Source: Diphasiastrum complanatum
Lineage: Eukaryota > Streptophyta > Lycopodiopsida > Lycopodiales > Lycopodiaceae
Length of the DNA: 64,000 bases
NCBI GenBank assembly: GCA_029204225.1
Contig: CM055096.1
Location: 935,001-999,000 of the forward strand
Direction: 5' to 3'
Shown: positions 21,824 through 33,189 of the stretch, piece after piece
Position numbering within the stretch: position 1 is the first letter of the stretch
Layout of the letters: each line of letters opens with the position of its first letter
Notes under the pieces: model-generated
Told to the model about the DNA's origin: nothing
The model's database searches: none
Seen by the model: the letters and a program-made list of their open reading frames with translations, nothing else
Translations under genes and position numbers: made by a program

Positions 21824-23826
21824 ATGACTTCAATGGGTGTCTTTCTATTAGAAGCAAGTGAAAGATTGTCAACCTCCAATTACTCAATTTGGAAGGTTAG
21901 AATGGAATTTGTCTTAATACTACAAGATGTGATGGATATTGTACTTGGCATTGAAGAAGAACCACAAATTGCTCAAGAAATTTCAAAGTACAAAAAGAGA
22001 GCTAGGATGGCTCTACATTATATCAAGATGAATGTCTCAAATGACATCTTAAGAGAAATTGGTGCTTGTACTAATGCCAAAGATGCTTGGGATACTCTCA
22101 AGTCTATCTATGAGGCAAAGAATACTTCTAGACTTCTAACACTACGAAACCAAATTTTTCAAAGTGTACAGAGAAGTGATGAATGTGCTTCAGCTTATGT
22201 AATGAGAGTTAAAGACCTCCATAGAGAATTGTCATGCATAGGAGACTCCATCAACCAAAATGAACTTGTTCAAGTCATACTTAATGGGTTAAAGGAGGAA
22301 TATGACAACCTTGTTCAGAGTTATGCCATTAAGGAGGAGCTACCAAGTTTGGAAGCACTCCAAGGTGTCCTAATTTCTGAAGAATCAAGACAAGAGTATA
22401 AACTCTTGAAAATGGAAAGACTTTCTCTCAACACTGATGGTAAATCTCTCTTTACCAAAGACAAGCACAAGACAAGACGTAAGAATCAACACCAATCCTC
22501 TTCAAGCAAGAACAATCTTATTTCCAAGGAGAAAGGAGATGAGGATGAGTCCTCTCAAGCTTCCACATCCAAGAAGAAGAAGAAAAACATCAAGTGTTTC
22601 TTTTGTGGCAAGAAGGGGCATTATGCCACCAATTGCTTCAAGAAGAAGAGTCAATTCAAGAAAGCCAACATTTCTAATGAAGAGAAGGAAGATGCTCATG
22701 CAAGTGACGGAGAGGGATCTCTTATGGTCTCGAGTTTTTCTTCATCACCTTTCAAGAAGGATGGTTCGTGGTATATCGACAGTGGAGCTTTTTCACATAT
22801 GTGTAGCTCCAGGCATTCTTTTTCATCCATGTCACCTTATGAAGGAGCCAAGAAGTCCATCTACACAACAAATGATCATGAGTGTGCTATTGAAGGCATA
22901 GCGACCATTCCCTTAAAGCTTTCTTCATCAAAAGTTCTTTCTCTGTCTAAAGTACTTTTTGTTCCTAAGTTAACAAAAAATCTTATTAGTGTTGGGCAAT
23001 TGTTTGGCAGTGGACTAGATGTGAATTTCAATGTTGATACATGTACAATCAAGAAGCATGATGAGATCCTTGCATTTGGGTCTAAATATGGTGGAATCTA
23101 CAAGCTTGATTCCAAAGAGTATGCTAACTCTTGTAATAGTCCTTTTGTTATTCATATGTCTTTGGAGGAACTATGGCATAGAAAGTTGGGATATCCTAAC
23201 TATAGTTCTATGGTGTCCATGGTCAAGAAAGCCAAAGATATTGGCCTGACTAATCTTATCTCCAAGAATCTCAAGCCATGTGAGGCTTGTGCCATATCTA
23301 AGTCTCATAAGAAACCTTTTTCAAAGTCATCTATCAAGACTACACATCCATTGGAGCCCATACACTCGGATGTGGACTTCTCATCTTCAAAGAGCAAGGG
23401 TGGTGCTACTTGCTTTGTAACTTTCATTAATGATTTCACTAGATTTACTTGGGTATATCTTCTAGCTTCAAAATCTATGGTGTTTGACTATTTCCTAAAG
23501 TTCAAAGCTCTAGTTCAAAAGCAATTTTCTTACAAAATCAAGATTCTTAGAAGTGATGGAGGTGGTGAGTACACTTCCAATAAATTTCATGATTATTGTG
23601 AGCTTGAAGGCATTAAAAGGGAGTTTTCTTGTGCATATACACCATCTCAAAATGGGGTGGCTGAAAGAAAGAATAGAATACTGTGTGAATGTGCCAAAAC
23701 CATTAGAATTGAGGCATCCTTGCCAAAAGACTTTTGGGGTGAGGCTATCAATTGTTCAAACTATCTTTGCAATAGACTTCCTCATGTTGCACTTGGAGGA
23801 AAGTCACCATATGAGCACTCTATTTG
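21824..23826 (+). pseudogene. Copia gag, protease and integrase (667 codons)
   Basis: Starts at a methionine ahead of the UBN2-type gag (SNYSIWKVRMEFVLILQ). The zinc knuckle CFFCGKKGHYATNC begins at residue 258. The protease active site WYIDSGAFSHM has its Asp at residue 319. The GAG-pre-integrase zinc region has LWHRKLG near residue 452 and CEACAISKSH. The integrase core has D516 (IHSDVD), D578 (LRSDGGGEY) and E614 (NGVAERKN), giving an intact D,D(35)E spacing. The frame ends in a TGA at 23825-23827; the continuation lies in another frame directly downstream, so a small indel near 23810-23825 separates integrase from RT. Confidence 0.93.
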
Positions 23827-25793
23827 AAGAAACCTAATGTTGAACACCTTAGAGTATTTGGATGCATATGCTTTGTCCATATTCCCTTGGAAACGAGAAA
23901 GAAGGATGATCCTTGTGCAAGCAAAGGAGTAATGGTTGGATATTCATCCAACAAGAAAGCCTATCGAATTTACATGCTCTCTACCTCTAGAGTAATTGAT
24001 AGTAGAGATGTAGTTTTTTATGAAGAAAAAAAGTCCAATCTTGGAGGGGCCGAGATCAAGCAACCTCAAAATATATCACCTATTGTTATTGAAGACAATC
24101 AACATATGGAGGAGTCAAGATTTGAAGATGGAAGTCCTCGGATTTTCACTCCTAGAAGATCCATGAGGGAGAGATCCGAGCCCAAGAGGCTCACTTGTGA
24201 TGACAAAGGAAAACAAGTGGATCTTGATTCCACTTATGCTTATTTTGTTTCTCATGAGGAGCCCAAAGATGTCCAAGAAGCCCTCAATACCAAGGAGTGG
24301 TATGAGGCCATGAAGATTGAATATGATGCCTTGATCACCAACCACACATGGGAGCTAGTGGATCCACCACCTTACATGCATATCATTGGATGCAAGTGGG
24401 TGTTCAAGATCAAGTACAATCATGATGGCTCCATCAACAAGTACAAGGCAAGATTATGTGCCAAAGGCTTTGCACAAATATATGGCCTTGACTATGAAGA
24501 AACCTTTGCTCCTGTAGCAAAGATGGTGACAATAAGAATCATAATCTCTCTTGCCTTATTTTTTTAAGAGAAAACTGTTTCAACTTGATGTCTCCAACGC
24601 TTTTTTGAATGGCTATCTTGAGGAGGAGATATACATGGAACAGCCTCAAGGATTTATCATGGATAAATCTAAAGTGTCTTTGCTATTTAGAAGTCTTTAT
24701 GGCTTAAAGCAAGCACCTAGATCATGGTATTCAAGACTCAACAACTTTCTACTTTCATTAGGATTTGTGCTTAGTGACTATGATCCTTCTATGTACTTAA
24801 AGTTTGATGGTAATCATTCTCCTAATCTATGTAGATGACATTATTCTTAGTGGAATTTGCTTGATGCTAGTTCAAGAAACCAAAGATGCATTAGGAAAAG
24901 AATTTAAAATGCAAGATCTAGGAGAGATCCATTACATTTTGGGCCTTGAGATTGATTTTCATGAAGAGTATGCTTTTATTTGTCAATCTAGATATGTCTT
25001 TTCTATGTTGAGAAAATTCAATATGCAACGTTGTAAAGGCATAGATACTCCCATGGAGCAACATGTAAAAGATCCTATTAAAGGTGATGAAAGATCCTTC
25101 GAGGACATCACACTTTATAGGAGTCGTATAGGCTCTTTAATTTGGCTTACTATCACTAGACCCGATTTGAGCTATTGTGTGCACAAATTGAGTCAATTTA
25201 TGCAAGATCCCAAGATACAACATTGGAAGATGGCCAAGAGAGTTCTAAGATATGTATCTTCTACTCAAGATTATGGTTTATTGTATAAGAATGAAGATCT
25301 AACCATTGTTGGCTATTTGGATTCCGATTTTGCAAGTGATAAAATGGATCAGAAGTCCATTAATGCATATACTATCTTTCTTGGAGGCAATCTTGTGTCT
25401 TGGCTTTCAAAGAAGCAAGATACCATATCTCTATCATCTTGTGAGGCCAAGTACAAAGCACTCACTACAACAACTAAAGAGGTGCTTTGGATCAAGAGAT
25501 TAATCATGGAGCTAAAGTGCATCAAAGAGGATGATCTTCCATTGATCAAATGTGACAACATATCGGCACAAGCTCTTGCAAACAATCCTATTTTTCATGC
25601 AAGAAGCAAGCATGTAGAAGTGGTACACCATTTTGTAAGGGAAAAGCTCATTGGAGGTGAAATCAACTTAGAACATGTCGACACATCTTCGTGTATTGCT
25701 GATCTTCTCACAAAGCCACTTTGCAAAAGTGCCTTCTCAAAGCACAGGTCTAATCTTGGTCTTATCTCAAGATCAATGCTTGATCCACATTAG
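23827..25793 (+). pseudogene. Copia integrase end, reverse transcriptase and RNase H
   Basis: Frame 23824-24567 gives the end of integrase (VEHLRVFGCICFVHIP) and the start of RT (CKWVFKIKYNHDGSI, ARLCAKGFAQIYGLDYEETFAPVAK). A frameshift near 24560 leads to [19 protein letters not shown] (24551-24838). A second near 24815 leads to the active site YVDDIILSG and RNase H (24804-25793: GYLDSDFASD, TISLSSCEAKYKAL, FHARSKHVEVVHHFVR). The conserved C-terminal LLTKPL block is followed by a stop just before the PPT. Apart from the frameshifts the key residues are present, so the element was intact when it inserted or shortly before. Confidence 0.93.
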
Positions 25794-25803
25794 ATACATT
25801 TTT

Positions 25804-25811
25804 AGGAGGAG
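25804..25811 (+). promoter_or_regulatory. Polypurine tract of the nested Copia
   Basis: AGGAGGAG immediately before the TG of the 3' LTR. Confidence 0.88.
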
Positions 25812-26425
25812 TGTCAAAATATTGAAAAATCTATCTAATGTTGTAAGCATGGGTCCTAAAAATGCCAAAGATGAATTAAGCTCTTTTGGCTTAGTAAAGA
25901 CCCATCTTAGAATTAAATATTCAAGGTAGGTAGAATTAGAAACTTGAGCTACCATAGAAATTGCCATTTGTACTTTACATGCCACATTTATTGCATGAAA
26001 AGACTATGTGGCACAATTAGACATAGTGAGGTGGCTTGGATAAGTCTAGATAGCTTGAGAGGTGGATCCACAACTCCAATTCAACTCAAAGTAGGAGGAG
26101 AATCCATGGATCTATATATATGTGATGTACTCTCATTAAGAAAATGATGAAATTTGTGTGTAATGCAAATTTGGAGACAAGCTCTTTGTGCCCTCTCTCT
26201 CTCCACAAGTTTTGTACTTGTTATTTTCTCTCTCTAGCCAAGTAGAGGCATTTATGATGCTTAGTCTTATGTTTTGTTGACAGATCTTGCTTGTAACACA
26301 ATAATATTGCTTGTATGATCAGCTTTCCTATTGACAACCAATGCTAGTCTGATCTTTATGGTGTTATTGGGCTTAGGAGATTAAAAGTACATGTGTAGGG
26401 CGTCCCACACATGTGAAATTCAACA
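25812..26425 (+). repeat. 3' LTR of the nested Copia
   Basis: 614 bp, TGTCAAAATATTG...ATTCAACA. It ends with a small inverted repeat, ACATGTGT...ACACATGT (about 26390-26416), that is not in the 5' LTR. Confidence 0.95.
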
Positions 26426-26665
26426 GCCTGCTTGCATTTATTACAGCTGCCTAGAAATACTAGTTCCTACATGGTCATTCCATCTTCTGGGATTCACCCA
26501 CCACCATGAGGCTTACGCAGTTTCTATCTATCATGCTTACCTAGTAGTTCTCGGCTTTCAGTCTTCGTTCATCTTGTCTTCTCAGAGACCTCCTCGGTCT
26601 AAGGTGAGAGGTGCTCTTGGGTAGCTCTTGCAGAGTATCTTGGAGATTCGACAGATCAGCCAACA
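26426..26665 (-). repeat. LTR family D copy 2, proximal part
   Basis: Starts with the right target duplication GCCTG and is the reverse complement of about 2723-2974. The outer edge CCAACA at 26665 is the TGTTGG start of the LTR on the minus strand. Confidence 0.87.
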
Positions 26666-26875
26666 AATTCAAAACAATTTAAGTCTCTTTTGATCAAAAA
26701 TTGTAGAAGGAAATTTAAATTACCTATCATTGATGTCTATAAAGCTAAATTAAGGAATAAAGGGACAACAATAGTTGAAGTTGAATCAATGTATGTATCT
26801 TATCTAAAGTTTGGGTTGATTCTAGATCTAGAGCACCATTCTTTTCTAGATGAATTTTCTTCATTACAATAAAGT
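26666..26875 (+). pseudogene. Unrecognised coding-like remnant (repeat family X, second copy)
   Basis: The first 40 bp (AAATTC...TTTAAGTCTCTTTTGAT) match 6262-6300. The sequence then continues as an open frame of about 60 codons (from 26690), beginning MIKNCRRKFKLPIIDVYKAK and ending at a TAA near 26870. It begins exactly where the family D LTR ends, so the LTR element probably inserted into this repeat. I do not recognise the protein. Confidence 0.4.
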
Positions 26876-26879
26876 AAAC

Positions 26880-27550
26880 ATTTGATAGGAGAATAGATGA
26901 ATGTCATGTTTTAATCATAGCATCTAACATTTGATCCATTCATTTGCATTGCATTTACATGGTGAAACAAAAAATCAAGAAAATAGACAAGCATCAAGAA
27001 ATCTAGAAATCTAGGCAAGATAGAAGAAAGTTCACCAAATATTGCAAAGAAAGGTAGAAATCTCCATTATTGTTGATCATTCATAACACAGGGTCTTAAG
27101 CTAGAGCATTTTCAAGATCTCATGTGATGGAAGACACACAAACCACCAATTGGCAAAGCCATAGCTCTCATTGAAGAGAAGCTCAGAAAGTCACTTTCTT
27201 AACATTTGAGTCACTTTGGAAAAAGCAAAAAATGCGACTCTCCATATTTACTCGCAAATTCTGACAGGCTAAAAAGGCGACACTGCATTTTTCCACGAGA
27301 TTTTTGATAGGCGAAATATGTGACACCGTGGTAACACTCCATGTAATTTTGCAGACTGTGTAATAATACTTGTAAAACTGCAGACTGTGAAAAGACACGG
27401 GAAAATCCCCAGAACTGGGTAAACAATGGATGAAGATTTAAACCGATTAGTCGATTAGTAAGAAGGAGAATAATCCAACAAATGTAGCTCAAAGTTGCAA
27501 CACTCTTTAGCCTTCTTTCTAAGATAGAGTTTTTTTAATAAGATGTAAAC
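26880..27550. other. No gene recognised
   Basis: AT-rich. A few short motifs near 27230-27310 (GCGACACTGCATTTTTCC) recall the 18.1-kb minisatellite unit, but no array is present. Confidence 0.4.
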
Positions 27551-27554
27551 TATT

Positions 27555-28120
27555 TAGAACATGCATATGAGCTTACCATTTACATTAGTTGCTCAAGGCC
27601 CATTTACTCCCTATGAATATGATACAAGAGAGGAAGCTCACCAATACTACAAATCATTATTTAGCAAACAACATTGCCAATTGTTAATAATGAGAGAACT
27701 TGTTTATAGTGGTAACACCAACTAGTGAATTGCCATTTTGATTGAATAGTTAGTGATTGATCTCGATAAAAAATCCATATGGATCCATCTCTTTCATATT
27801 GATGGTAGTTGTGAAAGTATTGTACTTTAGGACCATAAATGGATTTACAAAATATCCACAAGAGTGATTGGGTGCTTGCTTTACAACCTATCAAAAAACT
27901 AGACACAAAAAAGCTGATCTAGATTGGCAATTTGACAATCAACAAGCAAGAACAATCAATAGCATTGATCAATCACTAAATCCAACTTGGCATTTGTGTG
28001 ATACAGGCTATAGTATGGCCTACAAGCTGAGAAACAAGTACAAATTTATTTGGTTGCATTTGGATCACAAAAACTCAATGTACAATGTGGAGTAGCTCGA
28101 GATTAAAAATAATCTATTAT
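27555..28120 (+). repeat. Unrecognised coding-like repeat (family Y)
   Basis: 27555-27830 is closely similar to the reverse complement of 42205-42475. One frame at 27560-27724 reads as protein-like sequence (FTPYEYDTREEAHQYYKSLF) ending in a stop. After a stretch with stops, 27868-28095 is open again (HKKADLDWQFDNQQART, YSMAYKLRNKYKFIWLHLD). The two copies suggest a dispersed repeat that once carried a gene. I cannot assign it to a family. Confidence 0.5.
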
Positions 28121-28199
28121 CATTATGGGAGCTTGGAATACATAGCAAAAGTGACTTCCTTTGTAAAGTTAGGTGAATTTCCAGCATGTAATAAGGAAA

Positions 28200-28492
28200 T
28201 TAACTCATCCATTTGGACCTAAAATGAAACTCTAGTCTATTTCCTAGAGTCATGCTTGGTAGATAGCTAGTTGGTCAATTCTCACCTTAAATCTAGGATG
28301 TAGGTCCTATAAACTAGGAATACTACCAAATTGACTTGACCAACTCATTAGACTTGGTCTAACCTATAGTAGGGTAGGTTTACCACATGTCTCCATGGCC
28401 TCACACGTGTGGGACCCACTTATGTACATTATACATGATTCTACAAGGTTTTTGATCAAGCTAGATTTGCCAATTTTTGACAATTCTTCACA
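28200..28492 (-). repeat. Probable 3' LTR of the 28.5-30.5 kb Copia
   Basis: On the minus strand a purine run (TTTGAGGAG) at 28493-28501 is followed by TGTGAAGAATTGTC, the expected PPT-LTR arrangement after pol. The far edge cannot be placed, so the start is approximate. Confidence 0.5.
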
Positions 28493-28500
28493 CTCCTCAA

Positions 28501-30545
28501 ATCTAGCTTGATCTATTTTCAACTCTCTTTCTAGATGAATGAATGCTTTTAAGAGTGTCTAAAAACTCCAGCTACAAACATGGAACTTTTGAGACTCCAA
28601 TAGAGAATGATTTCCATGAAGGATCTTTCACCACCTCTTAAAGGATCCCTTACAAGATGTTCCACAAGTGTGTCTAAATACATGTAGCACGTTTCAAAAA
28701 CTATACATCATGCCAAGCCAGGGATTCCAAGGCATTTTGTGAACTTGAAGATATATCAATTAAACTGTTAAGTGCATACATAATGTTGCAAAAGACAATT
28801 TGCCTTGCTTGATCCACATGATTGAGCCTTGATGGCTCCACCTTGATACTCAAGGTTCTTCTTGGAGTCCTCGGCTCTTGAGCTTGCTCCTCCACTTGAC
28901 TTGACTCCAAACCATCAATGAATTGAATAAGGTGTTGATCCAAAGGTACTTCTTCAAGTTTACAAATCTTCCACTCTTGAAAGATCACATTTCCACCATT
29001 GACAACTTCTTTGGTGGAAAACATGTAGATTCTACAATCTCTACTTGAAGAGCAAAACATTACCATTATTCCTATTATTGAACTAGGATAGTCTTTGGTC
29101 CTTACATTGGAATGATCATGCACAAAGCATGTGGACATATTCAAACTATTACAAAAATAGTTAACCAATGAAATTGCTTTATCAACAACAAATGTAGATT
29201 TGAAAGCATCTAATTTCATTGTCTTGTCATACAAAGTACTAAACACCATCAATATTAAAGATAAGCAACAAGTCACATGTCTACTAACACTATCTATGAA
29301 CAAATCAAAGCTAGTAGTGTCTCCAATGCTTTCCACCCTTGCAACATGCACACTTGAATGGGCAAGTTGCATGCAATTTGATGACTTGGCCTTTGTCATT
29401 GAGGACCTCCTTGGAACTCTCATGCTTTGAGGCTAATCCTCAAGATCTTCCTCCTTTTGATGCTCCTCCTCAATGCTAGCAAGATCTCCACTTGAGTGAT
29501 CTCCTCCTTTTCCAAGTCACATTCTCAAAAGCAATATTAGCTTCCAATTTAAACAATCTTCCATGTTTAAATCCTTTTGCAATGCAAACACCATTCTTCA
29601 AAATGGAACAAACTCCATGCTTAAAGTGGACATCCAAACCACTTTCCAAGAGTTGACCAACACTTAGCATATTCTTGGTGATTGATGGTACATAAAGGAC
29701 ATTTTCTAGATCCATACTTATTGAGGATTCTAGATACAAAGAGATGGTACCAACACCATCTATCCTACACTCTTCATCACTTGTAGTAAAGACAAACTTT
29801 TTGACGTCATTGAATGAGTGTAAGGTTGAGAAAAAGTCATTTTCACAAGTCATGTGGGAGCTAGCCCCACTATCAATCCAGCAAGTGTCTCTTGAATTGC
29901 TATTGCTTGTTGGTGAGGATGTAGATGCTATCAAGAACACATCTACTTCATCGTCCTCCTCCTCATGTGCAAGGTTTCCTTGTTTGTCCTCCTCCTCTCG
30001 GTAGCCTCTTGTAGCATTCAGATGCATAATGCCCCTTCTTTCCACAAAAGAAGCATTTTTGCTTTGACTTATTCTTCTTTCCATTTGAGCTTGATGCTTC
30101 ATCCTCTTCTTTGGCCTCCTTTGAATTTTCCTTCTTTCCATTGGTCTTATTTTTGCCCTCGAATGAGAAATTGGCTTTCTCATCTCCATCTTGCAAGGAC
30201 AATGAACTCATTCTTGCCTTGGTGTGGAGCATCCTACACTCTTCAACCACTAATACACTATGAGGTTTTTCTATAGTTGGCAAAGTGTCTTGGATGGCAA
30301 AACTTTGGACCAAATTTGTGAAATCATCTCCTAGACCATTAAGGATGATTTGTACAAGCTCTCCATCATGAATCTTCTCTCCAATGGAAGCCAACTCTCT
30401 ATTTAGAGACTTGATTCTAAGCACATAGTCTTGTGCACTCTCCTCACTTCTTCTCATGCTTTGCAAGATTTGGTTTCTGAGCATGAGGACTCTAGAAGTG
30501 TTGCTTGATTCATAGATTGATTTTATAGAATTCCAAACCTCTAGT
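28501..30545 (-). pseudogene. Copia gag-pol with internal deletions
   Basis: Minus strand. Gag (30545-29963) lacks its first ~80 residues; visible blocks are NSIKSIYESSNTSRVLMLRN, VQIILNGLGDDFTNLVQSFA and the zinc knuckle CFFCGKKGHYASEC. After a frameshift, 30189-29476 carries the protease motif CWIDSGASSHM and LENVLYVPSITKNMLSVGQ. Frame 29423-28701 has the integrase-start motif VHVARVESIGDTTSFDLF, then jumps to the late-integrase motif CRIYMFSTKEVV and the RT start (SSSSQNALESLAWHD). Next comes a late RT block (HLVRDPLRGGERSF near 28600). So the integrase core and the RT catalytic region are deleted. Confidence 0.85.
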
Positions 30546-30919
30546 GCACCAATGGATAGTAGAACCCAAGAGAACCATGTATAAGCATGAATGAGACAAG
30601 AGAGAGAGAGAGTATCCTCTCTATCCATGAGTTACATCCTTTTATAGTAGGTCCAAAACCTAAATTGCCACTTGGTTTCCTTCCAATATGAAAACCCTAC
30701 TATTTTTAGGACTAGGTTTAATGTACCCAACATTCAAATTTGAATCTACTCAAACTCAATATCTAAACTTTTCCACACATTCCAAAAGTGTTTATTCAAA
30801 TTCATTTAGACTAATATAACTTTGAAAAGTCAAACTCTAAGTCTAATATGAAAATTGGCCTCAATTGCCAAATACAAAAAAATGTAGCAAATATGATTAA
30901 ACCAGTTGAATTTCTCACA
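30546..30919 (-). repeat. LTR family B, copy 1
   Basis: On the minus strand it starts TGTGAGAAATTC after the purine tract GAAGAGAAAG (30920-30929). It has a TATAAAAGGATG box (plus strand CATCCTTTTATA near 30648). Related copies lie at 48250-48477 and 56762-57105. Its inner end is fused directly to the truncated gag of the next Copia at about 30546. Confidence 0.75.
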
Positions 30920-32407
30920 CTTTCTCTTCAACTAGTTTTAGCATAGACTTTGATAACACTCCAAGTGAAGTCCTATGCTTTATAAACAAGTCCTTTCCCA
31001 ATGCTTTGGTGAAGATATCAACTACACATTCCCTTGAGGACACATGTTGAAGCTCCACCTCCTTTGCAATGACTTGCTCCCTCACAAAATGATATGCCAC
31101 CTCAATATGCTTGCTCCTAGCATGAAATATAGGATTGGTTGCCTACCTTTGGGCTGATAGATTGTCAAAAAAGATGATTGGGCTCTTTGAAAAATCCAGC
31201 AAGTGAAGATCCTTGATTATCCTCTTGATCCATACCATCTCCTTTGTGCAATGTGTAAGAGCTTTGTACTCGGCCTCACTAGATGACAATGAGATAGTGG
31301 TTTGTTTCTTCGACATCCATGATATAGCTCCATCACCTATGAAAATACAATGAGCACTAATGGATTTCCTATCCATTATATCCCCAACATAGTCCGAATC
31401 TGAAGATCCAAAAAGGTTAGGTTATGATCCCGCATACAATATGCCAAAATCTCAAGTTCTAAAGATGTATCTCAAAACACGTTTTCCTAGCTTCCAATGC
31501 TCCTCATTAGGATCTTGCATGAATTGACTCAATCTTCCAACACAATAGCACTCGGCCACCTATTTCACAAGAAATTGGCACACAACAAAGCTTGATCCCA
31601 AAATGGTTTATCAAGATTAGCACTTAACCTCATGGCTTTAGCATTTTCACATAAAGTCCTATTCTTCCTTTCAGCCACTCCATTTCTCTCTCTTGATCCC
31701 ATGCTCATCACAAAAGGCCTTGAACTTGGTAGATATGTACTCACCACCATTGTCACTTCTTACGCACTTGATCCTTGTGAAAATTGGTTCTCCCTTACAT
31801 TATTACCTAACAAAGACATCATACACTTCATCCTTACTCTTTAGTAGACATATCACCCTCTTGTCATCTCCATATGCCAACAAAGAAGTGAAGTACTCTT
31901 TGTGAAAAGTCATGTGTGAACTTGCTCCACTATCAATCCACCATGGATCTAGATCTCCATCACTAGCAAGCATACATGAAGACATCACAAAAGCATCATC
32001 ATTTGTATCTTGATCATCCAAACCATCCTCATCAAGAGTAAGATTACCTTGCTTGTCTCCTTGATCTCTCTTCTTCTTGTAGCACTCACTTGCAAAGTGT
32101 CCTTTGATGCCACAATAGAAGCACTTGAGCTTTGATCTAACCTTCTTTTTTCCATTTGAAGAAACATCCACTTGATCTTGCCCTTTAGACCACTTACTTT
32201 TGCTTTTGCCCCTGAATTTGCCCTTGATGAACATAGCCTCCTCTCCAACTTCAGATGTTGATGAAGATCCAACTCTTGCTTGAAGCCTATATTCTTCATT
32301 GATCAAGATCTCTTGAAGATCAATCAAACTTGGCAAAGTTCTTTGAACAATGTTAGCATGAGCATCCAACAATACATTAAGAATAACTTGAACAAGCTCT
32401 CCTTTTG
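30920..32407 (-). pseudogene. Copia gag-pol with internal deletions (second)
   Basis: Minus strand. Gag (32372-31985) is open after its lost N-terminus, with the zinc knuckle CFYCGIKGHFASEC, then the protease motif WWIDSGASSHM near 31935. The frame passes directly from protease (GDDKRV near 31860) into integrase sequence (LKSKDEVYDVF near 31820), then integrase pieces with RSDNGGEY and [18 protein letters not shown] (31756-31565). Next it jumps to late RT and RNase H (LSQFMQDPNEEHWK, ISLSSSEAEYKALTH, FVREQVIAKEVELQHVSS), ending at a stop near 30915. Integrase zinc region and RT core are missing. The removed segments resemble those lost from the neighbouring element. Confidence 0.86.
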
Positions 32408-32409
32408 GA

Positions 32410-32950
32410 TATGCCGGCTATAGGCTAATAGAAACCTGTCATCATTGTCAATGGAAAGCGTGTAGAGAGCATAAACGTTGATGATAATTGCAATTTGAAT
32501 ATTATGTGCTTAATCTAGATACAAACTATGAGTCGAGTTCACGTTCTTGAGTAAAATACAAACTATGAGGAGCGGTCATGAATATGTTTGCTAATTTGAA
32601 TGTGGTTATAAGTTTTGTTGTGTAACTTTGGGTGAGCAAGATGTTATCAAGTTGAAGCCAATCTCAAGTTAGCATGAAGTTAAATGTTTTACGGTCTATG
32701 TAGGTGGAAGTTCAATGGGACATGTTCATCAATATATATGGTGCATCAGTTCGAAGACATGCACGTCAATGTGCTAATACTGTAATTTGAAGATATATAC
32801 ATCAATGTGTCTAGTACCATAATTTGAATATTTTTGACGTTATATAAACCCATCTGTCTTTAGCTAGCCATGAACAATAAATTATGTGCAAAAAAACTCC
32901 AAAACTTGCTTTCCATTTACTCGCAGAATGTTTGAACTTGTTCAGACTAT
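32410..32950. other. No gene recognised
   Basis: AT-rich sequence between two Copia fragments. Some of it may be decayed element sequence, but no reading frame is supported. Confidence 0.4.
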
Positions 32951-32956
32951 AGGATT

Positions 32957-33187
32957 GCAAGCCAAACACTCCCATATCTAGGTACAAAGCTTTCTAAGCT
33001 TGATGAATCACAACCATTTGATGTTGTACTATATAGGCAATTAGTAGGGAGCCTAATTTACCTTACCACAACTAGGCCAGATATATGCTATGTTGTTGGT
33101 ATTGTAAGTCAGTTTATGGCAGCACCTACAGAAATGCATTAGAAGGCAGCCAAACACATATTGTGATAAAGGCACTTCCATTTATGG
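32957..33187 (+). pseudogene. Copia RT C-terminal fragment
   Basis: One frame reads LPYLGTKLSKLDESQPFDVV, then LYRQLVGSLIYLTTTRPDI and VGIVSQFMAAPTEMH followed by an in-frame TAG near 33138 and KAAKHIL. This is the conserved end of Copia RT. Neither the active site nor RNase H is present. Confidence 0.85.
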
Positions 33188-33189
33188 CT

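Larger units (their letters stand above)
20500..26425 (+). mobile_element. Nested Copia element with LTRs and target duplication
   Basis: A 5.93-kb element with a 5' LTR (20500-21079), PBS, leader, gag-PR-INT-RT-RNase H, PPT and a 3' LTR (25812-26425). It is flanked on both sides by GCCTG (20495-20499 and 26426-26430), and the uninterrupted family D LTR at 2723 shows the empty site (GGCCTACTTGC on its complementary strand). Integrase preceding RT identifies Copia. It is the most complete mobile element in the window, but frameshifts near 23825, 24560 and 24815 prevent a full polyprotein. The LTRs are similar but differ by substitutions and two indels, so the insertion is not very recent. Confidence 0.97.
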
